Positions 1 to 9,362 are shown, counted from the first letter of the stretch. The stretch is 64,000 bases of DNA from Vibrio agarilyticus (GCF_012641465.1 NZ_JABAIK010000014.1:1-64000); one strand, 5' to 3'. The notes: generated by a model from the letters alone, not told the origin. Translations and numbers: made by a program.

Positions 1-71
1 GTAGTTCAGTTGGTTAGAATACCGGCCTGTCACGCCGGGGGTCGCGGGTTCGAGTCCCGTCCGCTCCGCCA
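1..71 (+). tRNA. tRNA-Asp (GTC), 5' end cut by window edge
   Basis: The visible part begins at the D-stem side of a tRNA, carries the anticodon loop CTGTCAC with anticodon GTC, a normal T-loop GGTTCGAGTC, and an encoded 3' CCA ending at 71. Only about the first six bases of the acceptor stem are missing; the 3' acceptor strand CGCTCC predicts them. In enterobacteria and vibrios an Asp-Trp tRNA pair often follows a 5S rRNA gene, so an rRNA operon probably lies just left of the window (inference). Confidence 0.93.
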
Positions 72-78
72 CTTATTT

Positions 79-106
79 GAGACCTCGCTGATGGCGAGGT
101 CTTTTC
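79..106 (+). terminator. hairpin with T-tract between the two tRNA genes
   Basis: The arms GACCTCGC and GCGAGGTC flank a short loop and are followed by TTTT. It sits 8 bases after tRNA-Asp. It looks like an intrinsic terminator, possibly leaky because tRNA-Trp follows in the same direction. Confidence 0.6.
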
Positions 107-139
107 AAATCTGAGATTTATCGTTAATGATGAATCAAC

Positions 140-216
140 AGGGGTGTAGCTCCAATTGGCAGAGCAGTGGATTCCAAATCCGCGTGTTGGGAGTTCGAAT
201 CTCTCCACCCCTGCCA
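140..216 (+). tRNA. tRNA-Trp (CCA)
   Basis: Complete 77-nt cloverleaf starting AGGGGTGTAGC. The anticodon CCA is at 174-176, the T-loop is GTTCGAATC, and the CCA tail is encoded at 214-216. The 5' AGGGGTG pairs with CACCCCT at the 3' end. It follows tRNA-Asp on the same strand, the usual Asp-Trp pair at the end of an rRNA operon. Confidence 0.96.
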
Positions 217-221
217 TATTT

Positions 222-252
222 AAGCCTCAGCAGAAATGCTGAGGCTTTTTTG
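222..252 (+). terminator. intrinsic terminator after tRNA-Trp
   Basis: The arms AAGCCTCAGCA and TGCTGAGGCTT form a strong stem followed by a run of T. It lies 6 bases after the tRNA CCA end and should end the upstream tRNA (and probably rRNA) transcript. Confidence 0.85.
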
Positions 253-343
253 TATTCTGAATCATAGCGTTTATCTTATCGAATGTTTTCCTAAGCAAAA
301 GCGGATGATGCTGATAAAGCCTTTTGTTGAGGCCTTAATAAAT

Positions 344-1180
344 TTATACGCTAGTGTTTTGTGGTAATAAGATCTCTTTCCATGGAAGAGATTCGTCACC
401 TAGAACTATGAAATTTGGGTTTTCTAACGTATCTCTTTCATTGTAGGAAAGTGGCGTCAATGAAGTGCTTAAAATACGCCCTCCTGCTTCTTCGACAATG
501 CACTGGGTTGCCGCAGTATCCCACTCTCCGGTCGGTCCGAGCCTAAGGTAACAATCGACAGCCCCTTCTGCGACTAGACACGCTTTTAAAGCCGCAGAGC
601 CAAGTGGAATAAGCTCATAGTTCCAGTTTGGGCTTAGCTTATTAGTAATTCGATTAATATCTTGTCGGCGACTAATGGCAATGGCAATACTTTGCTCGAC
701 CTGCTCATGTTGGTGCGTGTGAATTTTGACGTTATCGGCCATATCAGGGATTTTCCACGCTCCTTTCCCTTGATAGGCGTAGTAGGTGACGCCAGACACG
801 GGTGCATAAACCACCCCCATCACAGGTTGATGATTTTCGACCAGAGCAATAATTGTCGCGAAATCACCGCTACGAGCAATGAACTCTTGCGTTCCATCGA
901 GGGGATCTACCAGCCAATAGCGGTTCCATTTTTGTCGTTGCTGTAAACTGATGTCGGCTGCTTCTTCTGAGAGTACTGGAATATCAGGTGTTAATTCAGA
1001 AAGACGCTCAACAATTAATTTATGCGCCGCAATGTCTGCGCTCGTAACTGGCGTATCATCGCTCTTGATAAACGCGTCGTAAGTCTTCTTTTCATAGATA
1101 TCAAGGATCAACTGACCAGCAGAGCGCGCAATTTCAATCACATTGGGAATGAGTGGTGAAAGATCTTGGTTAATCGGCAT
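344..1180 (-). CDS. cysQ: 3'(2'),5'-bisphosphate nucleotidase CysQ
   Basis: Predicted to hydrolyse 3'-phosphoadenosine 5'-phosphate to AMP, clearing the by-product of sulfate assimilation; a Mg-dependent enzyme of the inositol monophosphatase family. Metal-binding motifs are visible: an acidic pair near residue 72 (SEEAAD), the signature DPLDGT at 92-97, and WDTAA at 220-224 near the C-terminus. The length of 278 aa is slightly longer than the E. coli enzyme (about 246 aa). It lies 10 bases downstream of nudE on the same strand, so the two are probably co-transcribed, an arrangement also seen in E. coli relatives. The start ATG is the first in frame and follows GGACACTCTC. Confidence 0.93.
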   Translation of the reverse strand: MPINQDLSPLIPNVIEIARSAGQLILDIYEKKTYDAFIKSDDTPVTSADIAAHKLIVERLSELTPDIPVLSEEAADISLQQRQKWNRYWLVDPLDGTQEFIARSGDFATIIALVENHQPVMGVVYAPVSGVTYYAYQGKGAWKIPDMADNVKIHTHQHEQVEQSIAIAISRRQDINRITNKLSPNWNYELIPLGSAALKACLVAEGAVDCYLRLGPTGEWDTAATQCIVEEAGGRILSTSLTPLSYNERDTLENPNFIVLGDESLPWKEILLPQNTSV

Positions 1181-1190
1181 GAGAGTGTCC

Positions 1191-1742
1191 TTACTGTGAA
1201 TTAAGGTATTTGAGCGTTAACATTAATGCTGCGATGCATCGGGCTTCGCAAAAATCGACGTGAGTTAATAACTCTTCTGCTTGTGCTAGTGGCCACTTTA
1301 TAATCTCAAGAGGTTCAGGTTCATCACCGATGAGCTGCTCTGGATAAAGATGTTGGGCAATAAAAAGCGTCATCTTGCTTGAAAAGTAGGACGGCGCGAG
1401 AACGACTTGTTTTAACGGGGTAAAACGCTCAGCACCAAAGCCTATTTCTTCTTTTAGCTCCCGATTAGCCGCTTGCTCTGGCGTTTCGCCTTCGTCAATT
1501 AAGCCTTTGGGAAAGCCTAATTCATAACGCTCGGTACCTGCTCCAAATTCTCGAACCAATAAGATATCACCTTGCTCAGTGATGGGGACCATCATTACCG
1601 CATGTCGATTACTGGGCTTCATCCTTTCATAAGTACGTTCAACACCATTTGAAAAGCGCAATTCTAGCGACTGAACGGTAAAGAGCTTTGATTGTGCGGC
1701 CGTTGAAATGGACAGAATTTCTGGCGGGCGGCGTTGGCTCAT
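1191..1742 (-). CDS. nudE: ADP compounds hydrolase NudE (Nudix)
   Basis: Nudix pyrophosphatase expected to hydrolyse ADP-ribose, NADH and diadenosine polyphosphates in the cytoplasm. The Nudix box covers residues 80-102, beginning GLIDEGETPEQ and ending RELKEEIGF, with all catalytic Glu present. At 183 aa it matches E. coli NudE (186 aa), and the preceding YELGFPKG is typical of the NudE subgroup. First gene of a nudE-cysQ pair. The upstream stretch 1743-1919 is AT-rich and probably holds the promoter. Confidence 0.93.
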   Translation of the reverse strand: MSQRRPPEILSISTAAQSKLFTVQSLELRFSNGVERTYERMKPSNRHAVMMVPITEQGDILLVREFGAGTERYELGFPKGLIDEGETPEQAANRELKEEIGFGAERFTPLKQVVLAPSYFSSKMTLFIAQHLYPEQLIGDEPEPLEIIKWPLAQAEELLTHVDFCEARCIAALMLTLKYLNSQ

Positions 1743-1919
1743 TAGCAGGCTCCTAGCATAAAAGGTTCCATTAACTATATGAGAAAATATAGGCGGTTAA
1801 AAGTGAAGAGGCCGAGTTAATCGTAAATAGCGTCATTTCGTTTTAGCCGTTATTTGGCCAAAACCTAAAATTAGCATACTAGGTTATTTCTGATCCTATC
1901 GAAGGGAAAGAATAGAATG

Positions 1920-1945
1920 AAAGCCAATCAATGATGATCGGCTTT
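1920..1945 (-). terminator. terminator downstream of nfuA
   Basis: The inverted repeat AAAGCCRATCA...TGATYGGCTTT lies 65 bases past the nfuA stop on the minus strand and ends in TTT. It is likely the terminator of the gntX-nfuA transcript. Confidence 0.5.
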
Positions 1946-1955
1946 ATGCTCATCT

Positions 1956-1994
1956 AACTTGAAATCGCAGCTTTGTTTGCTGCATCTTCAAGTT
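1956..1994. repeat. short inverted repeat resembling ERIC ends
   Basis: AACTTGAAATCGCAGC and GCTGCATCTTCAAGTT form a 16-bp imperfect palindrome (13 of 16 pairs) around TTTGTTT. The arms match the tips of the ERIC-like repeats elsewhere in the window (CTTGAAGTTGCAG). This suggests a miniature or internally deleted copy between nfuA and its terminator. Confidence 0.55.
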
Positions 1995-2010
1995 ACTTGG
2001 ACCTAACGAA

Positions 2011-2595
2011 TTAGTAGTAAGAGTGCTCGCCACGATCATGCTCAGTCGCATCACGAACCGCGGTTAGCTCGCCATCAAATTGCTGTAGCAGCTCCTTTTC
2101 GATGCCCTCTTTTAGTGTTACATCGACCATAGAACAGCCATTACATCCGCCGCCAAATGCAACAATAGCAACACCGTCATCGGTCAATTCAACTAAGCTA
2201 ACGTGCCCGCCGTGGCTGGCAAGTTGAGGATTGACTTGAGTTTGCAGTGCGTATTCAACGCGTTCAATCAATGGTGCATCGTCTGAGACTTTGCGCATTT
2301 TAGCGTTTGGCGCTTTTAACGTCAGCTGTGAGCCCATCTTGTCGGTGACGTAATCAATTTCCGCATCATCAAGAAACGGCAAGCTCAATTCATCAATGTA
2401 AGCAGAAAAGCCAGTAAATGGCATTTCAGTGTCGGTTGCCTCTACAGCTTCAGCAGGGCAATACGACACACCACATTCTGCATTTTGGGTTCCTGGATTA
2501 ACGACGAAAATACGAATGTTGGTCCCTTCGGGTTGTTGCCCAAGTAAGTTAGCAAAATGAGTTTGAGCAGACTCTGTAATGGTAATATTCGACAC
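2011..2595 (-). CDS. nfuA: Fe/S biogenesis protein NfuA
   Basis: Fe-S cluster carrier that delivers 4Fe-4S clusters to apo-proteins, important under oxidative stress and iron limitation. It has an N-terminal degenerate A-type domain and a C-terminal Nfu domain with the CxxC cluster ligands C151 and C154 in [10 protein letters not shown]. The end REDHRGEHSYY-type motif (HDRGEHSYY) is as in E. coli. The frame is open further upstream, but similarity begins at VSNITITE, so the GTG at 2593-2595 is chosen, giving 194 aa (E. coli 191 aa). Next to the ComF/GntX gene and divergent bioH, as in E. coli. Confidence 0.93.
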   Translation of the reverse strand: MSNITITESAQTHFANLLGQQPEGTNIRIFVVNPGTQNAECGVSYCPAEAVEATDTEMPFTGFSAYIDELSLPFLDDAEIDYVTDKMGSQLTLKAPNAKMRKVSDDAPLIERVEYALQTQVNPQLASHGGHVSLVELTDDGVAIVAFGGGCNGCSMVDVTLKEGIEKELLQQFDGELTAVRDATEHDRGEHSYY

Positions 2596-2746
2596 GACAA
2601 ATACCTGAGTGAACTTGTAGGATATAGTTATTTTACTCGTGATAAAAAAAGTAGCTAGTACTTTTGCACCAATTTGCGCAGTTGTTACAAAATGGCTGAA
2701 TATCATATTGATAGCTCAATACGGCTGACATCGTGACCTAGCAAGA

Positions 2747-3487
2747 TCACATCTGGCCTGCGCTCGTGCGGCATAAACAGTAGACATCCACCAATTTTAC
2801 ACCATGCTCATGCAGTAGGTGTGTTATTTCAAGGATCGTACTGCCTGTTGTCACCACATCGTCGACGATGGCGACATGGCGAATGTTGCTTGGTAAGGTC
2901 CCAAAGGTAAACGTTCCTCGAAGATTACTTTGCCTTTGAAGACGATTTTGTCCTTGTTGGGTTGGCGTCATTCGGTTTTTGACTAACGCTTTTGGCATGT
3001 AAGGAATGACAAGCTGTTTGCTTAACGATTGAGCAAGAAGGTCGCTGTGGTTATACCCTCGCCGCCAGCGACGCCGCCAATGCATTGGTACACTGATCAG
3101 CGCCTCCGGCCATACCTCATCGACTTGAGTGCGTTTTATCGCCATCATCAGCAATTGAGCGAGATCTTTTGCGACGGGGAATTGACCCTGATATTTAAGT
3201 TGGGCAATGTAATGAGATAGTGGTGCTTGATAATCACCAAGACAAACCAAGTGTTGCCAATTTGGCGGTGTGTTAAGACATTCGCCACATTGCTGAGCAG
3301 GCTCCCCTAGTGGCAAGCCACATTGAGAGCAGTGGATTGCAGTATCGAATAATGATTCTGCGCAGCTCAAACACCAGCGAGCGATACCGTGTGTATAAGG
3401 TAAACCGCACAAATCACAGATCCCAATTTGGTGTCGAGCGAAAGACTTTAGCACGTCTGAGTCCCTAGTTAATAAATCGTTATGCAT
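2747..3487 (-). CDS. gntX: ComF/GntX-family phosphoribosyltransferase-like protein
   Basis: Member of the ComF family, linked in other bacteria to uptake and use of external DNA; the E. coli homologue GntX is needed to use DNA as a carbon source. An N-terminal double zinc finger is visible (CDLCGLP, CLSC, CSQCGLP, CGEC), followed by a PRTase-type domain with the PRPP-binding motif VAIVDDVVTTGST near the C-terminus. The start is uncertain: ATG at 3487 is preceded by AGAGG at a slightly long distance, while in-frame ATGs at 3562/3565 would add about 25 residues and overlap no essential bioH sequence. Lies upstream of nfuA, gap about 150 nt. Confidence 0.85.
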   Translation of the reverse strand: MHNDLLTRDSDVLKSFARHQIGICDLCGLPYTHGIARWCLSCAESLFDTAIHCSQCGLPLGEPAQQCGECLNTPPNWQHLVCLGDYQAPLSHYIAQLKYQGQFPVAKDLAQLLMMAIKRTQVDEVWPEALISVPMHWRRRWRRGYNHSDLLAQSLSKQLVIPYMPKALVKNRMTPTQQGQNRLQRQSNLRGTFTFGTLPSNIRHVAIVDDVVTTGSTILEITHLLHEHGVKLVDVYCLCRTSAGQM

Positions 3488-3613
3488 AGAACCATGATGC
3501 CTCTGGAAAACGCGTCTGATGTCATTAAGATATATCTTCAACAGGGCGCTTCGCGTTACCATCATTAAACGCGATAGTCGCAAATAAGATGCATGATTAA
3601 GGTAGGAGTGGGC

Positions 3614-4432
3614 GTGAGCGAAGACACAAGTTTGCATTGGCAGCGACAAGGCACTGGACCTGATTTGGTTCTATTGCATGGCTGGGGAATGAATAGTGCC
3701 ATTTGGCAGCCAGTCATTGAGCAGTTAAAGCCTCACTTTCGTTTACACTGCGTCGATTTGCCCGGTTTTGGTTTGAGTAAGCCAATCGATGATAACATTC
3801 TTGAGCGAACGTTAACCGCTTTGTTGCAAGGCGCGCCGCAACGTGCAATATGGCTGGGATGGTCACTTGGCGGCTTGCTTGCGACTCAAATTGCGCTAAT
3901 GCAGCCACAACGTGTCGCGGGTTTGATTACCGTCGCCAGTTCACCTAAATTTGTTGCCTGTGATGATTGGCGGGGAATTAAACCTGAGGTGCTTGAAGCG
4001 TTTAGCGCCCAATTAGCGCAGGATTATCAGCAAACCATTGAGCGCTTTATCGCCTTGCAAGCACTAGGAAGCCCGACCGCTCGTCATGATATAAAGCAGC
4101 TTAAACATGCGGTGCTCTCTCGACCCCATCCGACACTCGAGGCGTTAGCAAGCGGTTTAAACTGGTTAGCAACATTCGATCTGCGCGCGCAATTAGCTCA
4201 ATTGACAATGCCAACATTGCGCGTATATGGACGACTCGATGGTCTCGTACCCAAAGCGATTGCGGCAAAGGTTCAGCAGTTGCAACCAAACAGTGAATGG
4301 TCGATGTTTGAAGCCTCTGCTCATGCGCCTTTTATGACCGAATCCACACTGTTTTGCGAACGTATTATCCAATTTGCATTGAAAATCGAGCCAGCACGTT
4401 TAGTGGCAAACTCATTGCAAAATAACGCTTAA
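3614..4432 (+). CDS. bioH: pimeloyl-[ACP] methyl ester esterase BioH
   Basis: Alpha/beta hydrolase that removes the methyl group from pimeloyl-ACP methyl ester, the gate step of biotin synthesis. The oxyanion segment LLHGWGMN lies near residues 20-27, the nucleophile elbow GWSLGG has Ser84, and the acid and His are in YGRLDGLVP and SAHAPF. The chosen GTG at 3614 has AGGAG 5 bases upstream, and homology starts just after it; an ATG at 3593 would add seven residues without a good ribosome site. 272 aa versus 256 in E. coli. Divergent from the ComF gene. Confidence 0.92.
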   Translation: MSEDTSLHWQRQGTGPDLVLLHGWGMNSAIWQPVIEQLKPHFRLHCVDLPGFGLSKPIDDNILERTLTALLQGAPQRAIWLGWSLGGLLATQIALMQPQRVAGLITVASSPKFVACDDWRGIKPEVLEAFSAQLAQDYQQTIERFIALQALGSPTARHDIKQLKHAVLSRPHPTLEALASGLNWLATFDLRAQLAQLTMPTLRVYGRLDGLVPKAIAAKVQQLQPNSEWSMFEASAHAPFMTESTLFCERIIQFALKIEPARLVANSLQNNA

Positions 4433-4457
4433 ATTGTTCGAATTTTGGTCGATATAT

Positions 4458-4485
4458 ACCTAGCAATTTGACGATACTGCTAGGT
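4458..4485. repeat. short inverted repeat after bioH
   Basis: ACCTAGCA and TGCTAGGT form an 8-bp perfect stem around a 12-base loop, 25 bases past bioH. No T-tract follows, so a terminator role is not supported by sequence; it may be part of the leader of the next gene. Confidence 0.35.
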
Positions 4486-4579
4486 CATATACCTACACGG
4501 CCTTTGAGTAACGGCGAGTGATGTGATGAAATTTGTCACAGCTATCAATAAGGGCCAATAAAGTGACTGAGGGTCGTTT

Positions 4580-5041
4580 ATGCTCGTATCACCGACAACG
4601 GTTAATGCGCCGCTGATTGCGCCTTCGGTGAATGTTCACACCGAACAGACCGCAAGAGAAAATCGCATCAAAGCACCGATTGCACCGACCGTTGCGATGA
4701 CACCAAGCCAGTCAGAGCGGCGAGTGCAAAGTGATGAAAAACGTCGTCGTAATGGCGCGTGGGATCCTGCCGATCATCCGGATTATCAGACTGACGAAGT
4801 GGCATCTCAAACCAGCGATAGCCCTGAGGACCCGCTAGCACGTCTATTTGAATTGCTGTCGCTTAACAGTTATAGCCAGCATCAAGGAACAGGTTATACG
4901 ATACGGTTTAAGTTACCTAAGCGCATTATTGATGCTGCACTGCGTGAAGGCATGATGGAAAAACGGCGTATTGTGATCCGTTACCATTATGGACATTCGG
5001 TCGCGCCCAACACGCCTTCTGATGTGATAGCGGTACTTTAG
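4580..5041 (+). CDS. hypothetical protein, low-complexity N-terminus
   Basis: Not assigned to a known function. The protein is 153 aa with no signal peptide or membrane segment. Residues 1-90 are rich in Pro, Thr, Ser, Arg and Asp and look disordered. The C-terminal 60 residues (LFELLSLNSYSQHQGTGYTIRFKLPKRIID onward, in parts) look folded and basic, ending in DVIAVL. Its place between bioH and the convergent tex gene recurs, from memory, in other vibrios, where it is labelled hypothetical. The start ATG follows GAGGGTCGTTT. An inverted repeat at 4458-4485 lies upstream. Confidence 0.65.
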   Translation: MLVSPTTVNAPLIAPSVNVHTEQTARENRIKAPIAPTVAMTPSQSERRVQSDEKRRRNGAWDPADHPDYQTDEVASQTSDSPEDPLARLFELLSLNSYSQHQGTGYTIRFKLPKRIIDAALREGMMEKRRIVIRYHYGHSVAPNTPSDVIAVL

Positions 5042-5054
5042 TTCGATTAGAATG

Positions 5055-5081
5055 ACAAAGGGCAGGTAACCTGCCCTTTGT
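5055..5081. terminator. bidirectional terminator between the 4580 gene and tex
   Basis: CAAAGGGCAGG and CCTGCCCTTTG form a perfect 11-bp stem around TAA, between two convergent genes. Short A/T runs flank both sides. It can serve both transcripts. Confidence 0.75.
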
Positions 5082-5106
5082 GATTGAATACGTTGAGTAT
5101 CACAGT

Positions 5107-7443
5107 TTACTTTTTCGCTTTGGCAAACGCGGCCGCAAATGCCCCGCTCATTGCGCCTCCTTGCGACTCATCACGGCGATTGCGTGTCGACGCATTACTA
5201 TGATGGCTGCGTGGGCTTGCATTTGGCTTGCGTTCTTGGCTGCCACGCTGAACACGATTATCTTGGCCCGGCTCGTCATTAAGGCGCATTGATAAACCAA
5301 TTCGTTTGCGTTGAACATCCACTTCCATCACTTTCACTTTCACGATATCGCCTGCTTTTACGACCTCGCGTGGGTCGGAAACAAAGCGATCCGATAACGA
5401 TGAAACATGAACCAAGCCATCTTGGTGCACACCAATATCAACAAACGCACCAAAATTTGCGACGTTAGACACCACGCCTTCAAGGATCATACCTGGCTCA
5501 AGATCTTTAATTTCGTTAATGCCTTCAGCAAAGGTGGCAGTTTTAAATTCAGGGCGAGGATCGCGCCCAGGCTTATCAAGCTCTTTAATGATGTCAGTGA
5601 CGGTTGGTAAGCCAAAATCAGCACTGGTATAGTCGAGCGCTTTGAGCTGGTGCAAGAAGCTGGAATCACCAATGAGTGAGCGAATATCACGCTGGTTTTG
5701 CTCGGCAATCGCTTTAACGACTGGATACGCTTCCGGGTGAACCGAAGAACCATCGAGTGGGTTTTTTCCGTCCATAATGCGTAAAAAACCGGCGCACTGC
5801 TCAAACGCTTTAGGCCCAAGGCGCGGTACCTTCTTAAGCGTGCTGCGCGCGTCAAATCGACCATGTTCATCACGATAGTTCACAATGTTTTGTGCCAATG
5901 TGGTGGACAAACCTGCAACGCGAGTAAGCAGCGCGGCCGAAGCGGTATTGACGTCAACCCCTACGGCGTTAACACAATCTTCAACCACGGCGTCCAGTCG
6001 TTTGGCAAGATGGCTTTGGCTAACATCGTGCTGATATTGACCGACACCGATGGATTTAGGATCGATTTTCACCAATTCGGCCAGCGGATCTTGCAAGCGA
6101 CGCGCAATAGAGACGGCGCCGCGCAATGACACATCCATATTCGGGAATTCTTTCGCGGCCAACTCTGACGCCGAGTAAACGGAAGCGCCAGCCTCACTAA
6201 CCATAATTTTTTGCACTTTAAGGTTATCGCGCTGAATTAAATCGGCGACAAAGGCGTCTGTTTCACGTGATGCCGTGCCATTACCTATCGCAATAAGATC
6301 CACCTGATGACGCTTAATCAATGCCACAACACTGTGCATCGCTTTGTCATATTGCTTTTGTGGTGCGTGCGGATAGATGGTATCGGTCGCAAGGACTTTT
6401 CCGGTACTGTCGACAACGGCGACTTTACATCCTGTGCGCAGGCCGGGATCAAGTGCAAGAGTGGCGCGAGGGCCAGCAGGCGCAGCCATCAACAAATCTT
6501 TTAAGTTCGTCGCAAAAACCTCTATGGCGTCGATTTCAGCACGCTCTTTCATCGTCGACATCAGTTCGGTTTCCATATGCATGGAAATTTTTATTCGCCA
6601 TGCAAAACTGATCACCTGTTTACGCCAATTATCCGCTGGGGCTTGTGAGAGTGTCACCTTGTAGTGGTCGGCAATAAGCGTCTCACAATAAGATTGACGG
6701 ACACTTTCTTCCTGCGCAGGGTCAGCATTTAATGACAGCGTCAAGAAGCCCTCATTGCGTCCACGCAGCATCGCCAAAGCGCGATGAGAGGGGGTTTTAC
6801 TGATTGGCTCATGATGATCAAAATAGTCGCTAAACTTTTCACCAGCGTGCTCTTGGCCAGCGACCACTCGCGCACATATTTCGGCATTACGGGTTAGATA
6901 ATGACGGATTTTATCTAATAGATCTGCATCTTCTGCCATACGCTCCATTAAGATCGCACGTGCACCATCAAGCGCTGATTTAGCATCATTAATGCCATGA
7001 TCTGGGTTGAAATAACGTTCAGCAAGTGCCTCAGGCTGGTGGCTTGGATCTTGCCACAATGTCTCTGCCAGCGGCTCTAGACCCGCCTCAATGGCGATTT
7101 GTCCTTTGGTGCGACGCTTAGGTTTATACGGCAGATAGAGATCTTCAAGACGGGTTTTGCTGTCGGTTGATAAGATAGCTTGTTCAAGTTCCGCAGTTAA
7201 TTTGCCTTGATCTTGAATTGATTTCAAAATGGTTTGGCGACGCTCTTCCAGCTCACGAAGATAACTCAATCGGCTATCCAAAGTACGCAGTTGGGTATCA
7301 TCCAAGCCGCCCGTCACCTCTTTACGGTAACGAGCAATAAATGGCACGGTGTTGCCATCGTCAATTAGGGTTACAGCAGCAGTGACTTGCTCAGGGCGAA
7401 CATTTAGCTCTTGGGCAATCACATGACAGATAGTTTGGCTCAT
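5107..7443 (-). CDS. tex: RNA-binding transcription accessory protein Tex
   Basis: Large cytoplasmic nucleic-acid-binding protein related to eukaryotic Spt6, linked to transcription and RNA degradation. It shows an N-terminal Tex helical region ([16 protein letters not shown]), a YqgF/RNase H-like domain ([17 protein letters not shown]), a helix-hairpin-helix section ([16 protein letters not shown]) and a C-terminal S1 domain ([21 protein letters not shown] in part), followed by a basic, disordered tail ending AFAKAKK. ATG at 7443 ([14 protein letters not shown]) matches the family start, giving 778 aa; the open frame upstream is not similar to the family. It is followed by a shared terminator and lies 120 bases downstream of greB on the same strand. 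Confidence 0.95.
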   Translation of the reverse strand: MSQTICHVIAQELNVRPEQVTAAVTLIDDGNTVPFIARYRKEVTGGLDDTQLRTLDSRLSYLRELEERRQTILKSIQDQGKLTAELEQAILSTDSKTRLEDLYLPYKPKRRTKGQIAIEAGLEPLAETLWQDPSHQPEALAERYFNPDHGINDAKSALDGARAILMERMAEDADLLDKIRHYLTRNAEICARVVAGQEHAGEKFSDYFDHHEPISKTPSHRALAMLRGRNEGFLTLSLNADPAQEESVRQSYCETLIADHYKVTLSQAPADNWRKQVISFAWRIKISMHMETELMSTMKERAEIDAIEVFATNLKDLLMAAPAGPRATLALDPGLRTGCKVAVVDSTGKVLATDTIYPHAPQKQYDKAMHSVVALIKRHQVDLIAIGNGTASRETDAFVADLIQRDNLKVQKIMVSEAGASVYSASELAAKEFPNMDVSLRGAVSIARRLQDPLAELVKIDPKSIGVGQYQHDVSQSHLAKRLDAVVEDCVNAVGVDVNTASAALLTRVAGLSTTLAQNIVNYRDEHGRFDARSTLKKVPRLGPKAFEQCAGFLRIMDGKNPLDGSSVHPEAYPVVKAIAEQNQRDIRSLIGDSSFLHQLKALDYTSADFGLPTVTDIIKELDKPGRDPRPEFKTATFAEGINEIKDLEPGMILEGVVSNVANFGAFVDIGVHQDGLVHVSSLSDRFVSDPREVVKAGDIVKVKVMEVDVQRKRIGLSMRLNDEPGQDNRVQRGSQERKPNASPRSHHSNASTRNRRDESQGGAMSGAFAAAFAKAKK

Positions 7444-7566
7444 CCGTGGTTCTCTTTTGTTGAGGTGGTGCTGAGTATATCGAAGCATCGCGCTAGCAAT
7501 GCGAGCGTTCTGCAAAAACACAATTGGTGCGATAGGGACTTAGTTAAGGTTATGTCATTTCGATGA

Positions 7567-8049
7567 TTAAGGCGCGTCTGGGTAGCGGATTTGATTTACA
7601 AACCACTCTTTGTCACCTTCTGGTGTGCGCACGACAAACTCATCATCCACTTGTTTTTTCAGTAGAGCGCGCGCCATAGGGGAGTCGATAGAGATGTACC
7701 CTTTCGCATCGCCATAAATTTCATCCGGGCCGACAATGCGAAATTGTTTAATATCGCCGGCGTCATTTTCAATTTCGACCCAAGCGCCGAAAAAGACATG
7801 ACCTTCTTGTTGTGGCGCATAATCGACCACTTTCACTTGCTCAAGACGTTTGCGCAGATAGCGAACGCGGCGATCAATTTCGCGTAAGCGTTTTTTATTA
7901 TATTGATAATCAGCGTTTTCACTACGATCGCCTAGACTGGCGGCCCAAGTGACTTTTTTGGTGACTTCTGGGCGTTCTTCACGCCACAGATAATCCAGCT
8001 CGGTTTTGAGCTTGTTGTATCCCTCTCGGGTAATTAGGTTGGTTTTCAT
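7567..8049 (-). CDS. greB: transcript cleavage factor GreB
   Basis: Binds the RNA polymerase secondary channel and stimulates cleavage of backtracked transcripts. The 160-aa protein has the N-terminal coiled-coil region ([24 protein letters not shown] in part), with the acidic pair at the tip represented by the SENADY segment that follows DR, and the C-terminal FKBP-like domain ending in [17 protein letters not shown]. The [21 protein letters not shown] pattern and the C-terminal EWFVN are typical of GreB rather than GreA. Divergent from ompR as in E. coli. Confidence 0.94.
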   Translation of the reverse strand: MKTNLITREGYNKLKTELDYLWREERPEVTKKVTWAASLGDRSENADYQYNKKRLREIDRRVRYLRKRLEQVKVVDYAPQQEGHVFFGAWVEIENDAGDIKQFRIVGPDEIYGDAKGYISIDSPMARALLKKQVDDEFVVRTPEGDKEWFVNQIRYPDAP

Positions 8050-8275
8050 CAAGGGTCAACGTTGGTCATTCAATCTGAGCCAGTGTAGCGAAGGGCGCTG
8101 ACTTCGAGAAGGTCTTCACCACGATTGTGCGCCATTTTTGTCGGTGATTGTCCATTTTTGGTCTCTATTTCACGTAATAATCACTAACAATTCTTTGTGT
8201 CTCGCGGGTTAGAAGGATGTTACATTGGCAATGGCTCAGCGGAGCGGGCCATTACCTCTATTTTGAAGTCATTAT

Positions 8276-8295
8276 CTTGAAGTCATTTGGGTATA
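8276..8295. repeat. ERIC end relic upstream of ompR
   Basis: CTTGAAGTCATTTGGGTATA matches the outer tip of the ERIC-like repeats elsewhere (CAAGTTGTTTGGGTATA). Only one end is left, 33 bases before the ompR start codon, so it may lie in the ompR leader. Confidence 0.5.
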
Positions 8296-8327
8296 AAAGG
8301 GCGCAGTCACTAAAGGCGGATGATTCG

Positions 8328-9047
8328 ATGCAAGAAAATTACAAAATATTAGTCGTGGATGATGATGCGCGTTTGCGCGCGCTGCTGGAGCGTTACTTGT
8401 CTGAACAAGGTTTTCAAGTGCGCAGTGTTGCCAATGGTGAGCAGATGGATAGGCTCCTCACGCGAGAAAATTTCCATTTAATGGTGTTGGATTTGATGTT
8501 ACCGGGCGAGGATGGACTGTCGATATGTCGTCGTCTACGCAACGCAAACAACATGCTACCGATCCTAATGCTAACCGCCAAAGGCGATGAAGTGGACCGC
8601 ATCGTTGGCCTTGAAGTGGGCGCCGATGACTATTTGCCGAAACCGTTTAATCCTCGTGAGCTGTTGGCGCGAATTAAAGCGGTGCTACGTCGACAAACCA
8701 TTGAGTTACCCGGCGCGCCGAGTGCAGAGGAAACCATTGTCGAGTTTGGCGAGTTTCGCCTCAATTTGGGCACGCGGGAAATGTTTCGTGGTAGCGAGCC
8801 GATGCCACTGACTTCGGGCGAGTTCGCCGTGCTTAAAGCTCTGGTCACCAATGCTCGAGAGCCGATGTCGCGTGATAAATTAATGAATATGGCGCGTGGT
8901 CGCGAATATTCAGCAATGGAACGCTCGATTGACGTTCAGATCTCGCGTTTACGCCGCATGTTGGAGGAAGATCCCAGTAAACCGCGTTATATTCAAACCG
9001 TTTGGGGACTCGGTTATGTATTTGTTCCCGATGGAAAAGAGGTTTAA
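8328..9047 (+). CDS. ompR: osmolarity response regulator OmpR
   Basis: OmpR/PhoB-type response regulator; receives phosphate from EnvZ and controls outer-membrane porin and osmotic-stress genes. The receiver domain has the acidic pocket DDD at 11-13, the phospho-acceptor Asp55 in VLDLMLPG and Lys105 in LPKPF. The C-terminal winged helix ends in YIQTVWGLGYVFVPDG. ATG at 8328 is preceded by AAAGGCGGA and matches the family start, giving 239 aa as in E. coli. In E. coli ompR and envZ overlap; here they are 343 bases apart because of an inserted repeat element. Confidence 0.95.
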   Translation: MQENYKILVVDDDARLRALLERYLSEQGFQVRSVANGEQMDRLLTRENFHLMVLDLMLPGEDGLSICRRLRNANNMLPILMLTAKGDEVDRIVGLEVGADDYLPKPFNPRELLARIKAVLRRQTIELPGAPSAEETIVEFGEFRLNLGTREMFRGSEPMPLTSGEFAVLKALVTNAREPMSRDKLMNMARGREYSAMERSIDVQISRLRRMLEEDPSKPRYIQTVWGLGYVFVPDGKEV

Positions 9048-9103
9048 TTCATTTATCGAAAGTGATGCCTGCACGGCAAGTGCATTTGCTGGCGTAGGCA
9101 TTA

Positions 9104-9362
9104 GGGTCTGTTGACCTTTCGAGATGAAATTGTGTTCGAGCAAAAATCGTATTCGGCGCGACAAGGCGTTTGCAGCTTAGTCATTCTAAGCAAAGATGTC
9201 TTAACAAAGCATAAAACGATTTTAGCCGAACCCTTCGGGCAGCCGTTGTGCTTCATTTCTACTGCGTTATCGGCTTGTAGGTTGACTACACATCAAAGCC
9301 TCTGTCTTGTAGACATTTCCCACAAACGGCTGCAAAACTCAGCACGAAAGGTCAACAGACCC
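9104..9362. mobile_element. MITE-like element between ompR and envZ
   Basis: A 259-bp element bounded by perfect inverted repeats. The left end reads AGGGTCTGTTGACCTTTCG (9103-9121) and the right end (9345-9363) is its exact complement. TA dinucleotides sit at both junctions (9102-9103 and 9363-9364), which fits a TA target duplication as made by IS630/Tc1-type transposases, although TA could also be part of the repeat. No transposase is encoded. A second inner repeat is seen (GCAGCCGTTGTG with CACAAACGGCTGC). The element is non-autonomous and has opened a gap inside the normally overlapping ompR-envZ operon. Confidence 0.85.

Noticed and set aside
4522-4540. TGTGATGAAATTTGTCACA upstream of the 4580 gene as a CRP site
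   Set aside because: The half-sites TGTGA and TCACA are 9 bases apart instead of 6, so it does not fit the CRP spacing.
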